A stretch of 64,000 nucleotides of DNA, taken from NCBI GenBank assembly GCA_905478335.1, contig CAJQIC010000020.1, forward strand, positions 62,001 to 126,000. The letters run 5' to 3'. The translations under genes were made by a program, and so were the position numbers. The first letter of the stretch is position 1. Each line of letters begins with the position of its first letter. Below, piece after piece: positions 11,101-19,543 of the stretch. This DNA is from an uncultured Bacteroidia bacterium. Its GTDB lineage: Bacteria > Bacteroidota > Bacteroidia > NS11-12g > UBA9320. Below the pieces are notes generated by a model. It did not search any database. It had not been told where the DNA came from and worked only from the letters and a program-made list of their open reading frames with translations.

Positions 11101-12410
11101 ATAGAGGTCCTAGCAGTTCTTCTCAGATTAGCAGTAGCGTTTTTGCAGATAGCATAGGATGGACTGGCAGCTACACGAAAAGTACAACTTCGCACGATGT
11201 TTCGTTTCTATCCGGAAACGAAAACGTGTGTTTTAGAGTTTTAATTTCTCTTGATGCTGGATGGAGTGGAGGTTATAATCGTGATGGATTTTTAGTGGAT
11301 GATTTTGCAATTAGCAGCAACACGACAACGACAGCTATAAGTGGTGCAGGAATAGAAACAATGGCATTTACAAAGATCTTAGACCTTCCAGCGAATGATT
11401 CTGCGCATTATTACTCGTCTTCTGGCAAATTAATTGCATCTATATGGAATGAAAGTGCCCACAATTTTGGGGCAACGACCGTTGAAATTGATGGGACAGG
11501 AACAGGTACTCAAGATTTTGATACCAATACCCTAGCAGAAAACAAGATATTCTCAAAAACAATCAAGATTACGCCTACCACAAACAACACTTCTGCTACA
11601 GTTAAAATAGCTATGTACTATACCAATGCAGAATTGGCCGGTTGGAAATCCGGTTCAGGGGAATTTGCAAAGGATGTACAACTCTTTAAAACGACCAATG
11701 CAATAGGTAGTAGTACCGTTGCACAAGGCACACTGCCCTCTGTAACGACCACAGATTCTGTTTTTAACGGTGATGACCTATGCGTCATTGGTACGTTCTC
11801 AAATGGTTTTTCCGGAGTTGGCGGCGGAGGTGGAGCGAATGGGGGAAGTGGGCCACTTCCCGTTAGTTTGCTTGACTTCTCAGGAACGAGATTCGCCGAA
11901 CAAGTGCATCTTCATTGGAGCACGGCTTCTGAATTAGACAATGACAGATTCATTGTTCAAAGATCAATTAGTGGTTTACAATTCGAAGAAATAGGTTCTG
12001 TCGGTGGAGCAGGGAATTCTCAATCAAAAATAGACTACCAGTATATCGACACAAGCTCAATTGTTTCATCATCCAATACTCTTTGTTATAGATTAAAGCA
12101 GGTTGATTTTAACGGTTCTTCGGAACTATCACCAGTTATATGTTTAAAGGCAGATAATGCGGTGAAAGAAATACGAATTGGGCCAAATCCATTCAATACC
12201 TTTATTGAATTGACTATAAATCCTTGGACTCCATACGTTTACGATTTACATGTTTATGATGTAGAAGGCAACATCGTTTATAGGCAGGAGAAGCTAAATG
12301 ACGGGTCGCAACAAATTGATTTATCTGCGCTAAGCGATGGGCTATACTTTGTAGCGATAATCCGAGATGGCCAGCGTATTGTGGTCAAGAAGATAATCAA
12401 GCATCTGTAA
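8151..12410 (+). CDS. giant BNR/VPS10-like propeller protein with PKD and T9SS type A domains
   Basis: The 1419-residue product starts with a hydrophobic export segment (residues ~8-27). Residues ~95-760 hold repeated sialidase/VPS10-type propeller strands with Asp-box-like cores: GGLWKTTN, GIWKSTDTGSTW, GVYRSTNGGTSF, KSTDGGSTW, RTDNGGTSW. One PKD domain lies at about residues 783-843 (WSWDFENDG). A MAM-like or jelly-roll region follows, in which NFSSSGTYTLSF and NVCFRVLISLDAGW are seen, and then a fibronectin-like stretch starting LDFSGTRF. The C-terminus is a T9SS type A signal (GPNPFNTF to DGLYFVAI). No sialidase or protease active site is evident, so binding or glycan-active roles remain open. 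Its stop codon directly abuts that of the convergent gene. Confidence 0.85.
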   Translation: MNESIQKILIGSILTICVVGGLFFGLNRIVEEVDVMPSAEFKRKDLKDRIDLAFQQEFDRTKDPIINRVPRERLLDAYEVIREQEARQGKAAISGITWSERGPNNVGGRNRVIMFDASDVTNKTVFVGSVAGGLWKTTNIYASQVEWTPVNDFFSNMAVTSLAQDPTNPAIMYFGTGEGYFNSDAVQGDGIWKSTDTGSTWSQLAATTGDNFSYVNKLIVDGSGNLIAGTKGYYINNGGVYRSTNGGTSFSEVLERYTATSTDEYDRCADIEMAADGKTFYASMGIFTADGIFKSSDSAKTWTRIYDADSAGEERIDLVCAPSNSSYIYALVQGSGSSIKKIMKSTDGGSTWTSCTTISWNDQCSSASTDFTRNQAWYNLASVVDPDDEDILYVGGINLFRTDNGGTSWSQLSSWVGCGGYSEVHSDHHILVFAPGSSDTLINGNDGGVYITENSQASPPTWTMINNGFNVTQFYAGAIHPTALNSYFLTGSQDNGSQRFQFGGINSTDEVTGGDGGYCHIDQEDPDTQITAYTYNNIRISTDGFNTYTSYSSSVGNFINASDYDSDNKILYSSSNSGTIYRWSNIGGTPSTSNLSVSAMNSSQASAILVSPNDPTTIYVGTEAGRVVRITDANGSHTGTNISTGLPSSVTVSSIAEDPFDPGHLLATYSNYGTTSVWETTDTGSSWSSVEGNLPDMPIRWAIFSPWGGDSALLATELGVWSTTNLNSGGTTDWAVTNTGLANCRVDMLQFRESDSLLLAATHGRGVFTTSYFSERIVSQIGCKNIAYVGEEISFYDNSYGATSWSWDFENDGNAESTAQNPTYTFGKGGLYTVKLTINGTTSSTTTVQILPNLGVPYATSDGGDMESNAWHFGGRILEGGSQLWERGGPSSNTFTSSYHNGSNAWVTVLDGDLYEANVKSELLSPNFNFSSSGTYTLSFIKSMHYRYPNAPFAVQVHYSTDKGKNWARLGSDTSTTAGTNWYNRGPSSSSQISSSVFADSIGWTGSYTKSTTSHDVSFLSGNENVCFRVLISLDAGWSGGYNRDGFLVDDFAISSNTTTTAISGAGIETMAFTKILDLPANDSAHYYSSSGKLIASIWNESAHNFGATTVEIDGTGTGTQDFDTNTLAENKIFSKTIKITPTTNNTSATVKIAMYYTNAELAGWKSGSGEFAKDVQLFKTTNAIGSSTVAQGTLPSVTTTDSVFNGDDLCVIGTFSNGFSGVGGGGGANGGSGPLPVSLLDFSGTRFAEQVHLHWSTASELDNDRFIVQRSISGLQFEEIGSVGGAGNSQSKIDYQYIDTSSIVSSSNTLCYRLKQVDFNGSSELSPVICLKADNAVKEIRIGPNPFNTFIELTINPWTPYVYDLHVYDVEGNIVYRQEKLNDGSQQIDLSALSDGLYFVAIIRDGQRIVVKKIIKHL

Positions 12411-15400
12411 CTAATCTCTAATCAAGGTTACTGTACCAGACTTTTTATCCTTTCTGAGCGGTTCAGTTTGGTCTTGGCCAAATTTACCCTCTACCACTTC
12501 GAGAATATAGAAATAAGTGCCAGCTGGATGCAGTGATGTAGAATTGTCAACGGTCCCGTCCCAACACTGCTTCATATCTTCTGTTTTAAAAACCAATTCA
12601 CCCCATCGATTGTAAATCCATAGCTTGAATTCATCGCATCCATCTAAGTAACCATCAATACAATAGGTATTGTTGGCGGCATCACCATTTGGTGTAAATA
12701 CGTTAGGAACAAATATGTCTCTTTGGGCTGCATTGGCCGTTGAAATTTGTTTCGTGATAGAGTCAGAACAAAGCGTTCCTTCATTCACTACTAAGGTTAC
12801 GGTGTTGATGCTGCTCGGCTCATAGGTTCTTTTGAATTTTTTTTCTAACTCGGTACTTCCGTCATCCAACTTCCAAATAAAAGTGAGTGCATCTTCTGAT
12901 GTCATTTCGAACGAAGCTTCAAAAGTGCATGGATCCAAGGTGAGGGTAAAATCAGCCTTAGATTGACCAAGTACCTCAACTTTTCTTCTGAAAACATCTG
13001 AGATGTTACATGTATTGGAGTCAATAACAGTTAAAACGATTTCATAAACGCCAGGCTGTTCGTAGGTATGCGTTGGGTTAAGTGTCGTCGAGTCTAGTGT
13101 TCCATCACCAAAATCCCAATAAAACTTCTGGGCAATATCACTTCTGTTGTCGAAATTTACACGCAGAGGTTGGCAACCAATTATCGGAGAAGGAACGAAA
13201 TAGGCGTCGACATCTGTTTTAATCTGTAAGTCAATTTTAAAACTAGCATTACTACACCTAGGGCTAAGATTTTTTGTAAAAGCAGCATTTGGTGTTACAG
13301 GGAAATCTTGATGACCAGGGTTTCCTGGGTCTGGGCAACTTGAACAAACGGATTGATACACAACACCTTTTTTGTCAAAACGACTCGTACCACCATCGAC
13401 ATGATCATCGGTGGTATCACCGCCAAAGTACGTGGCGTAAAGCAACCCTTCCGCGTCTTTGTCCAGCACCAATAAATAGAAGTCATTACCGTCTGTCGTT
13501 TTTTGTACGGCATTCCCAGATGTTTCTAAGTCCACCGTAGAGCCAGGATTTAAATTTGGGTCTACATCGCTTCCCCAACCGCTTACGTAAATATGTTCGC
13601 AGTTATCAACCAAAAAGGCACTTGGAGAAATATCAATCTCGTTGGTACGACTGCCAAATGACGTTTGCCATTTGATTGTACTCAAGCCAGTATCCAACTT
13701 AGCAATAAACTGGCCCTTGTTTGCTGAACCGTATATCGTTGATGAAGATGGGGCGATATTCCCGTTTGTCTGTCCCGTTACAAATACGTCTCCCTGGTCA
13801 TTTAAATCAATGAAATAAACTTGGTCGTATTGAGGTGTGCCCCAGTACGTCATTTCTTTGAGCGTATGGTTTTTGCGATCAAGTGCCGCAACGTATCCAT
13901 CCACTTTGCCTAGGTAATCTTCATGAATGGTATTTGTAGTGGTTTTTAAATCGTTGCTTGAAGTGCCTCCACCCACATAAACAGTGCTGTCCAGATCGAC
14001 CTTCACACTAAATAATGCGTCTTGAGCGCCACCCCCTAAAAAGGTAGACCATTTGAGTTCCGACAAATCAGAATTTAACTGAAGCAAGCACCCTTCTTGA
14101 AACTTTATTGAGGTATCAACGGCATCAACCAGTGGGAAATCAGTCGATTTTGTACAGGTCGCTATGAAGATATCTTGTGTTTCATCTGGGATGATGTCGC
14201 CTCTAAAATCATCAGCATAATTATGCCGTAGCGAACTATTAGAATTTAAACCGTCCGCATCTGTTCCTCCCACGTAAGTGGAACCTAATAACGTCGTTCC
14301 GTCTTCAGAAATTTTGGTTACAATGATGTCGCCAACACCATTATAGGTAGTGTCGTAACCGGTAATAGTTGTCGGAAAATCCTCTGAAAACGAAGTGCCC
14401 AGGATATATAAGTCGTCGTCTTGATTAACAACCAAACTGTGTGGGTATTCGTTTTGGAATCCACCAACATAGGTCGCCCATAATAAACTTGTACCTGCAG
14501 AATCATATTTGCTTATGGTGATATCACAAGGCAAGCCTGCTGCAGGAACACCAGATCCACCTCCGCCATAGTCTTTTTGAATTGCCCCAGCCGTTACAGG
14601 GTAGTTTCCTTGATTGCCATCTGTAATCCCTCCAGCGTATAAATTGCTTTTGGAGTCATAGGTTGCTGTAAATCCAAAGTTATCGCCACGAGAACCAGAA
14701 TAGGTGGAAAAAATTAATGCCGGATCTATAACGAAGCCACCTGATGTCGGGTGTAATTCATCTTCTGGATAGGCATATACCTCATAAGACAACACATTAT
14801 CTTCAAGTTTGAATCTACAGTAAGGACCGTTGCTTGACGCCACCTCTTCGATTGCGGATGAAGCGCGGTCAATAATGGGCGGAGTTTCGGTCAATACACC
14901 GCAACTTGTAGCGATGTACAAACTGTCGTTTTGAATCTGAATCGAATCCGCTCCGTTGATTTCTAACTTTATGTCTTCCGCACTGCCATTTGCCAGAACA
15001 CGCCAATCATATTTTAGAAAGCCATTGGCGTCGGTATAAAAATCCAACAGTATGTTGTCATATAAACCATCATATAGAATATGTTCAAAAGACTTTACAT
15101 GTGATTGCCACTTATTAGGGTCAGCGCCAATGAAGTAATTGTTGTACGACGAAATGGTGTCAAACCCCATAACGCGTGCTGATGTGTCAGATCCAATAAA
15201 CGAAACTTTGATGCTATGGGATCGCTGCGTCACTAATTTTGGTGGCCCCATAAAGCTATGTTCATGCATCAGCTCCATTAACTCGGCTTTGTCTTTTTGG
15301 TTCTCAAACAAGTATGTAAATCCGGTCTTTTCTAAGAATAGATACCCATTGGGTAGTTTGCACCGGTATAAAACGGCGTCGTGGAATTGCCCTTTGTTTT

Positions 15401-15515
15401 CTTCAAAACGGAATGGTTCACCTGAGCGCGGTTGGTGCATAATAGTACCATAGCCCGATTGAAACATCGCCACATAAAATAGTGTTGTAATAAAAAGCTG
15501 AAATCTTAAGTTCAT
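12411..15515 (-). CDS. SBBP-repeat / PKD surface protein, T9SS type B C-terminus
   Basis: The 1034-residue product begins at ATG 15515. An extension to a TTG at 15530 is possible but puts a polar tail before the signal peptide. After the signal, FRFEENKGQFHDAV opens the N-terminal domain usual in SBBP-repeat proteins. Residues ~270-770 contain beta-propeller SBBP repeats (YVGGFQNEYPHSLVV, YVGGTDADGL, FLGGGAQDAL, YFGGDTTDDH). Two PKD domains follow (FYWDFGDGT, FIWKLDDGS), each with a Cys pair. The end is the gliding-motility-associated type B sorting domain (FVPNVFTPNGDAANN, YNRWGELVF, WDGTVDNS). It is probably an exported surface protein. A -7 match overlapping a palindrome lies just upstream. 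Confidence 0.88.
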   Translation of the reverse strand: MNLRFQLFITTLFYVAMFQSGYGTIMHQPRSGEPFRFEENKGQFHDAVLYRCKLPNGYLFLEKTGFTYLFENQKDKAELMELMHEHSFMGPPKLVTQRSHSIKVSFIGSDTSARVMGFDTISSYNNYFIGADPNKWQSHVKSFEHILYDGLYDNILLDFYTDANGFLKYDWRVLANGSAEDIKLEINGADSIQIQNDSLYIATSCGVLTETPPIIDRASSAIEEVASSNGPYCRFKLEDNVLSYEVYAYPEDELHPTSGGFVIDPALIFSTYSGSRGDNFGFTATYDSKSNLYAGGITDGNQGNYPVTAGAIQKDYGGGGSGVPAAGLPCDITISKYDSAGTSLLWATYVGGFQNEYPHSLVVNQDDDLYILGTSFSEDFPTTITGYDTTYNGVGDIIVTKISEDGTTLLGSTYVGGTDADGLNSNSSLRHNYADDFRGDIIPDETQDIFIATCTKSTDFPLVDAVDTSIKFQEGCLLQLNSDLSELKWSTFLGGGAQDALFSVKVDLDSTVYVGGGTSSNDLKTTTNTIHEDYLGKVDGYVAALDRKNHTLKEMTYWGTPQYDQVYFIDLNDQGDVFVTGQTNGNIAPSSSTIYGSANKGQFIAKLDTGLSTIKWQTSFGSRTNEIDISPSAFLVDNCEHIYVSGWGSDVDPNLNPGSTVDLETSGNAVQKTTDGNDFYLLVLDKDAEGLLYATYFGGDTTDDHVDGGTSRFDKKGVVYQSVCSSCPDPGNPGHQDFPVTPNAAFTKNLSPRCSNASFKIDLQIKTDVDAYFVPSPIIGCQPLRVNFDNRSDIAQKFYWDFGDGTLDSTTLNPTHTYEQPGVYEIVLTVIDSNTCNISDVFRRKVEVLGQSKADFTLTLDPCTFEASFEMTSEDALTFIWKLDDGSTELEKKFKRTYEPSSINTVTLVVNEGTLCSDSITKQISTANAAQRDIFVPNVFTPNGDAANNTYCIDGYLDGCDEFKLWIYNRWGELVFKTEDMKQCWDGTVDNSTSLHPAGTYFYILEVVEGKFGQDQTEPLRKDKKSGTVTLIRD

Positions 15516-15522
15516 TCGCCTA

Positions 15523-15537
15523 CTTAACAAAGTTAAG
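15523..15537 (-). promoter_or_regulatory. -7 element within a perfect inverted repeat upstream of the SBBP gene
   Basis: CTTAAC-AAA-GTTAAG is a perfect 6-bp inverted repeat with a 3-base spacer. On the minus strand it contains TAACTTTG (15535-15528), an exact -7 match 12 bases before the ATG at 15515. It could be an operator overlapping the promoter. No TTTG is seen at the right spacing for a -33 element. Confidence 0.4.
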
Positions 15538-15614
15538 ATTCTATTGATTTACAATACGTTGCTTTGGTTTAAAACCTTTGTCAATTCAAGTATATTCGCG
15601 GAAAATTTACATTC

Positions 15615-17333
15615 ATGGCTTTAAACGAACAACAGGTTCAACGGCGAGAGTCCCTCGCTAAATTGCGCGACTTGGGAATCGACCCATATCCGGCAGAAGA
15701 ATTTCCAGTAACTGCGTCGTCTGTTGAACTCAAAAAACAGTTCGAAGCCAATCCTGAAAACCAACTTTCGGTTTCGTTTGCAGGCCGTATTATGGTGCGT
15801 CGAATCATGGGAAAGGCAAGTTTTGCTGAGTTGCAAGACGAATCTGGCAGAATCCAGGCATATTTTAACCGAGATGAAATCTGTCCTGGGGAGGATAAAT
15901 CGATGTACAACGAGGTGTTTAAACGACATCTTGATATCGGGGATATCATTGGGGTTTCTGGTCATATGTTCCAAACACAAACGGGTGAAACTTCTATACA
16001 TGTAACAGAATACAAAATATTATGTAAGTCGTTGAATCCTCTACCAATGCCAAAGGAAGTTGACGGAAAGGTGTTTGACGCTTTTACTGATCCTGAAGCG
16101 CGCTATAGAATGCGTTATGTGGATTTACTCGTTAATCCTCAAGTTAAAAAGACCTTTATCGCACGATCGAAAGCAATCCGTTCGATGCGAAACTTTTTGG
16201 AAAACAAAGGCTACCTAGAGGTGGAAACGCCGATACTTCAGTCAATTCCTGGCGGAGCCGCAGCGCGTCCGTTTATCACACATCACAATGCTTTAGACAT
16301 TCCTTTGTATTTGCGAATAGCGAATGAATTGTACCTGAAACGTCTGATTGTAGGTGGGTTTGAAGGCGTTTTCGAATTCGCAAAAGATTTCCGTAATGAA
16401 GGAATGGATAAAACCCACAATCCAGAGTTTACCCAAATGGAGCTTTACGTGGCCTATAAGGATTACAAATGGATGATGAACACAACAGAAGAAATGTTGC
16501 GTGCTATTTGTATAGAGGTAACAGGAAGTGATAAAATTACGTTTGGAGATACAACGATCGATTTTGGTAAGCCATTTGAGCGGTTACCTATTTTCGAAGG
16601 AATAAAAAGATATACGGGTCACGATCTTACCGGAAAATCTGAGGATGAAGTCCGAGAAATAGCGAAAGAACTGCATGTGCCAGTTGATGACACTATGGGC
16701 TTAGGGAAGTTGATTGATGAAATATTTGGTGAAAAATGTGAGCACCATTTAATTCAACCGACTTTTTTAATGGATTATCCAGTTGAAATGAGTCCGCTGA
16801 CTAAAAAGCACAGAGATAACCCAGCGTTGACTGAACGATTTGAGCTAATCATCAATAAAAAAGAGATGGCCAATTGTTACAGTGAGTTAAACGATCCTAT
16901 CGACCAACGTGAACGGTTCGAGGAACAAGCCAAATTGCTAGAAAGAGGCGATGATGAAGGAATGTTTTTAGACCAAGACTTTTTAAGAGCGCTAGAATAT
17001 GGAATGCCTCCTACGTCCGGAATCGGTATTGGCATTGACAGACTTGTCATGTTATTAACGAACAATGAAAGCATTCAAGAAGTGTTATTCTTCCCTCAAA
17101 TGAGACCCGAAAAAGTAACACAGCCAGACTCGGCGGATAAATTTACGGCTATTGGTGTTCCTGAGGAATGGGTAGCGCATTTAAAGGAACTTGGTTTTAT
17201 TACGGTAAACATGCTGCGAAAAGAAGACAGCGCAGGTAAACTTTCTCAAACGTTAAACGGATATAGAAAGAAAAACAAGTTAACCATCGGAGCGCTAAGT
17301 CCACAGATGGTTGAGCAATGGCTTGAAAAATAA
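15615..17333 (+). CDS. lysS: lysyl-tRNA synthetase, class II (LysS)
   Basis: The enzyme charges tRNA-Lys with lysine. The 572-residue product has the N-terminal OB-fold anticodon-binding domain (about residues 50-150, [18 protein letters not shown]) and the class II core. Motif 2 lies around [16 protein letters not shown] and motif 3 around [12 protein letters not shown]. About 75 extra residues follow the catalytic core (from [10 protein letters not shown] to the end, with a predicted helix-rich [10 protein letters not shown] segment); such an extension is seen in many Bacteroidota LysS proteins. It is transcribed divergently from the SBBP surface-protein gene. Its stop codon touches the T-run of a terminator that serves the opposing gene. 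Confidence 0.97.
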   Translation: MALNEQQVQRRESLAKLRDLGIDPYPAEEFPVTASSVELKKQFEANPENQLSVSFAGRIMVRRIMGKASFAELQDESGRIQAYFNRDEICPGEDKSMYNEVFKRHLDIGDIIGVSGHMFQTQTGETSIHVTEYKILCKSLNPLPMPKEVDGKVFDAFTDPEARYRMRYVDLLVNPQVKKTFIARSKAIRSMRNFLENKGYLEVETPILQSIPGGAAARPFITHHNALDIPLYLRIANELYLKRLIVGGFEGVFEFAKDFRNEGMDKTHNPEFTQMELYVAYKDYKWMMNTTEEMLRAICIEVTGSDKITFGDTTIDFGKPFERLPIFEGIKRYTGHDLTGKSEDEVREIAKELHVPVDDTMGLGKLIDEIFGEKCEHHLIQPTFLMDYPVEMSPLTKKHRDNPALTERFELIINKKEMANCYSELNDPIDQRERFEEQAKLLERGDDEGMFLDQDFLRALEYGMPPTSGIGIGIDRLVMLLTNNESIQEVLFFPQMRPEKVTQPDSADKFTAIGVPEEWVAHLKELGFITVNMLRKEDSAGKLSQTLNGYRKKNKLTIGALSPQMVEQWLEK

Positions 17334-17360
17334 AAAAGGCACTGTTTAATACAGCGCCTT
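17331..17360 (-). terminator. terminator for the Spy-like/sigma operon, overlapping the lysS stop
   Basis: Read on the minus strand, AAGGCGCTGT (17360-17351) pairs with ACAGTGCCTT (17345-17336) around a five-base loop. One G-U wobble becomes an A-C mismatch on the plus strand. A run of U from the lysS stop region follows. The asymmetry shows it works for the minus-strand operon. Confidence 0.75.
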
Positions 17361-17383
17361 CTTTCTGAACGAGTTAAGCCAAC

Positions 17384-18181
17384 TTATTCAAAATTCATGA
17401 GTAGAAATCGGTAATATTTAAAAGACGTTTTGTCGGCGTTTTTTGCTGCTTTTCGTCCCTTTCTATGTTTCATATTTCTATGCCCGCATTTGCCTTCACA
17501 ACCATCCGTATGTTCCGCCTTTATTTCATTCAAATCAGCTTCCCACGTTGCTTGTAAAGGAGCGAGGTCTTCTTCAATTGTTTCAAGTTCTGCCTTATGA
17601 GCGAGAATTATTGGATCAAGTGTCGTAGCTATTTTTTCTTTTTTGGCCTTACGTTCATCTTGGCTTAATTTACCTTTTGACCCAGACTCCTTGTGTGCTC
17701 TACGCATTGTTTTAACTTCGGTTCTGAGCGCCGCAATTGTGGCCTTTTCATCTTCCGTTAGGTTGATTTCAAACTCAGCGCGTTTGGTTTTTAGTGTGGG
17801 TTTGATTTGCTCATTTTTATACTTTTTTAAAGCTTCATGCATTTCTTTGATTTCTGCACGATGTGCTTCCCGCGATTTTTTTAAAATTTCAACTTGTTCG
17901 TCAGTTAGAATTGCTTCGATATCAGCTTTGTGCTGTTTTCTAAGCGATTTCATCGCCTCTCTATCCTTATTCATTCTGGCGTCCTTCATTTTAATCTTTA
18001 AGGCTTCCTGAAGAGACTGGATTTGACTTTCCTGCTCGTCTGATAGGTCAACAATAGAATCTAATCTTTCGATATGTTTTTTCATCATGTCTCCATGCTG
18101 ATGATGCTCTCTTGGACCTTGTGCAATCGCTAAGCTTGCCCCTAGGACAATCAACAAAGCGGTGTTTCTCAATTTTTTCAT
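17384..18181 (-). CDS. Spy/CpxP-like periplasmic helical protein with His/Met/Cys-rich ends
   Basis: The 265-residue product has a signal peptide (MKKLRNTALLIVLGASLAIAQ). It is then almost entirely charged amphipathic helix with three LTxxQ-like elements (LSDEQ, LTDEQ, LTEDE), the signature of the Spy/CpxP/ZraP chaperone and metal-sensor superfamily. The mature N-terminus is His/Met-rich (REHHQHGDMMKKH), and a C-terminal segment CEGKCGHRNMKH offers Cys and His ligands. Both are plausible metal sites. It is longer than Spy (~160), perhaps two Spy-like hairpins in tandem. It is the last gene of a four-gene operon behind an ECF sigma factor, which suggests a periplasmic effector that buffers metal or unfolded protein. 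The binding specificity is inferred. Confidence 0.7.
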   Translation of the reverse strand: MKKLRNTALLIVLGASLAIAQGPREHHQHGDMMKKHIERLDSIVDLSDEQESQIQSLQEALKIKMKDARMNKDREAMKSLRKQHKADIEAILTDEQVEILKKSREAHRAEIKEMHEALKKYKNEQIKPTLKTKRAEFEINLTEDEKATIAALRTEVKTMRRAHKESGSKGKLSQDERKAKKEKIATTLDPIILAHKAELETIEEDLAPLQATWEADLNEIKAEHTDGCEGKCGHRNMKHRKGRKAAKNADKTSFKYYRFLLMNFE

Positions 18182-18221
18182 TTATCTTATATTTACTAGT
18201 TTGACAGTTTGTGTTGTCTTA

Positions 18222-18623
18222 TTATTCCGGCCTTTGCGGTCGATGAGGAGGTCTTCGTCGACGTTTTCGCTCTTTTAAACGGTTTTCAAACCGCTCAACT
18301 TTTTTTATTTGCTTCTCGTCAAGACCAACCTTTAACTCACTGAAAAGTGTTTCAAATTCCACACGGCGTTTCTGAAACATAGCTTGATCCATTTCGCGCA
18401 TTCTTTTCATATGCTTACTAAAAACGTCGTTAAACACAACTTGTTGTTCTGGAGATAACGACAATTTCTCCTCCAGTCGTTCTTTGAATTTGGGTGGTTT
18501 TTGTAATTCGACTTTTTGATGAATACGTTTCTTTGTAATTCTACCTGCAGCGAAAAAACCAATCACTACGCCCAAAGTGAGGCAGATTGTACCGATTAAT
18601 AGAATGCGTAAATTTGTTTTCAT
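18222..18623 (-). CDS. CnrX/Spy-like membrane-anchored periplasmic sensor protein
   Basis: The product is 133 residues from ATG 18623. The ORF extends to 18650, but that start would overlap the previous gene by 22 bases; 18623 leaves a five-base gap and starts directly before the membrane helix. One N-terminal transmembrane helix (LLIGTICLTLGVVIGFFAAG) is followed by a basic linker and a periplasmic helical hairpin with LSPEQQ, the LTxxQ-type motif of heavy-metal-resistance/CnrX proteins. The C-terminus is extremely basic and proline-rich (RRRRPPHRPQRPE). Its place between an anti-sigma-like gene and a Spy-like gene matches CnrX in CnrYXH. The metal ligands are not conserved enough for me to name the metal. 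Confidence 0.65.
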   Translation of the reverse strand: MKTNLRILLIGTICLTLGVVIGFFAAGRITKKRIHQKVELQKPPKFKERLEEKLSLSPEQQVVFNDVFSKHMKRMREMDQAMFQKRRVEFETLFSELKVGLDEKQIKKVERFENRLKERKRRRRPPHRPQRPE

Positions 18624-18628
18624 ACGTC

Positions 18629-18934
18629 TTAATTTAATTCCAGGTCCCAAGCACTATACGTGCTGTATGATTGACTAATTTCTATATCGCTGTACTCAGA
18701 TAAACCTAATACTGAATCTACAGACAATGTTCCATCTAAGGCATACAGCGAAATCAAACAACCAACAAAACAGGCTACAGCAACTTTCCATACACGATGT
18801 TGCCATAAGCTAATAATTTTAACTTCTTGGTTACCAAGCGCTCTGATTTTTGCCATTACACTTTCCGTGAAATTTTCATTGAAAACTTCCGAATCTTGTT
18901 TTTGTGCGTGTAACATTTTTTCTAAATCAATCAT
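18629..18934 (-). CDS. short single-pass membrane protein, likely anti-sigma factor
   Basis: The 101-residue product has a cytoplasmic N-terminal region of about 50 residues (helical, FNENFTESVMAKIRAL). One transmembrane helix follows (VWKVAVACFVGCLISLYAL), then a ~35-residue periplasmic tail. The gene starts eight bases inside the end of the sigma-factor gene, which implies translational coupling and matched stoichiometry. Size and topology resemble CnrY, the minimal anti-sigma factor of the Ni/Co-responsive CnrYXH system. No sequence family can be assigned by eye, so the role is inferred from position and topology. Confidence 0.6.
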   Translation of the reverse strand: MIDLEKMLHAQKQDSEVFNENFTESVMAKIRALGNQEVKIISLWQHRVWKVAVACFVGCLISLYALDGTLSVDSVLGLSEYSDIEISQSYSTYSAWDLELN

Positions 18935-19490
18935 CTTTCAATGTGTATTTATTTAGGGTTTCTTTCATTTTCTTCATCGCCCTGTTTAGTTTAGACATAA
19001 CGGTGCCCTCTGCTATTCCCAACATAGATGAAGTTTCTTTTACTGAGTATCCTTCAATCATGCGCAATACAACAACACTCCTTGATTCAGGTGTAAGGTG
19101 TTGTAACGCAATCTGAACCAATTCGTTGGTTTCCATTTTTTTGCTGATTGAAGTTTCTTGAGATTCAAAGGCATTGTGATGGTCCTCCTGCTCAAAGAAG
19201 CGTTTTCGTCGCCTTTTGATTGAATCAAGTTTGTTTAGTGATAAATTGATTGCAATCCGGGTGATATAAGTGGATAGCGCGCTGTTAAAATTGTATTGAT
19301 CGAGTGACTTGAACAATCGGATAAACGTTTCTTGACCAACCTCTTCTGCAGTGTTTTTGTCCTTCACCATTTTAAAGCAAATGGCGGCAACTCTGTCTTT
19401 GTAGCGATTCACAATATGCGCAAACAACTCTTGTTCACCGTTAAGTATACGGTCGATGAGTTCCTTGTCGCTATGGTTCGGATTTGTCAA
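18927..19490 (-). CDS. ECF-type RNA polymerase sigma factor
   Basis: The 187-residue product has sigma region 2 (FAHIVNRYKDRVAAICF, then DKNTAEEVGQETFIRLFKSL, the -10 recognition segment). It also has region 4 (LTPESRSVVVLRMIEGYSVKE, then LGIAEGTVMSKLNRAMKKMK, the -35 recognition helix-turn-helix). An in-frame stop lies a few codons upstream and no ATG precedes region 2, so the start is the TTG at 19488-19490. It is first in the sigma / anti-sigma / CnrX-like / Spy-like operon, so it probably directs transcription of its own operon in response to an envelope or metal signal. Confidence 0.92.
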   Translation of the reverse strand: MTNPNHSDKELIDRILNGEQELFAHIVNRYKDRVAAICFKMVKDKNTAEEVGQETFIRLFKSLDQYNFNSALSTYITRIAINLSLNKLDSIKRRRKRFFEQEDHHNAFESQETSISKKMETNELVQIALQHLTPESRSVVVLRMIEGYSVKETSSMLGIAEGTVMSKLNRAMKKMKETLNKYTLKDD

Positions 19491-19543
19491 GTGATTACAC
19501 GCTATAAACCATTAGACATTCTATACTCCATTTTGATTCCCTT

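Noticed and set aside
17643-18011. 122-codon plus-strand ORF opposite the Spy-like gene
   Set aside because: It is also an antisense shadow of a Lys/Glu-rich gene, hydrophobic by codon bias alone.
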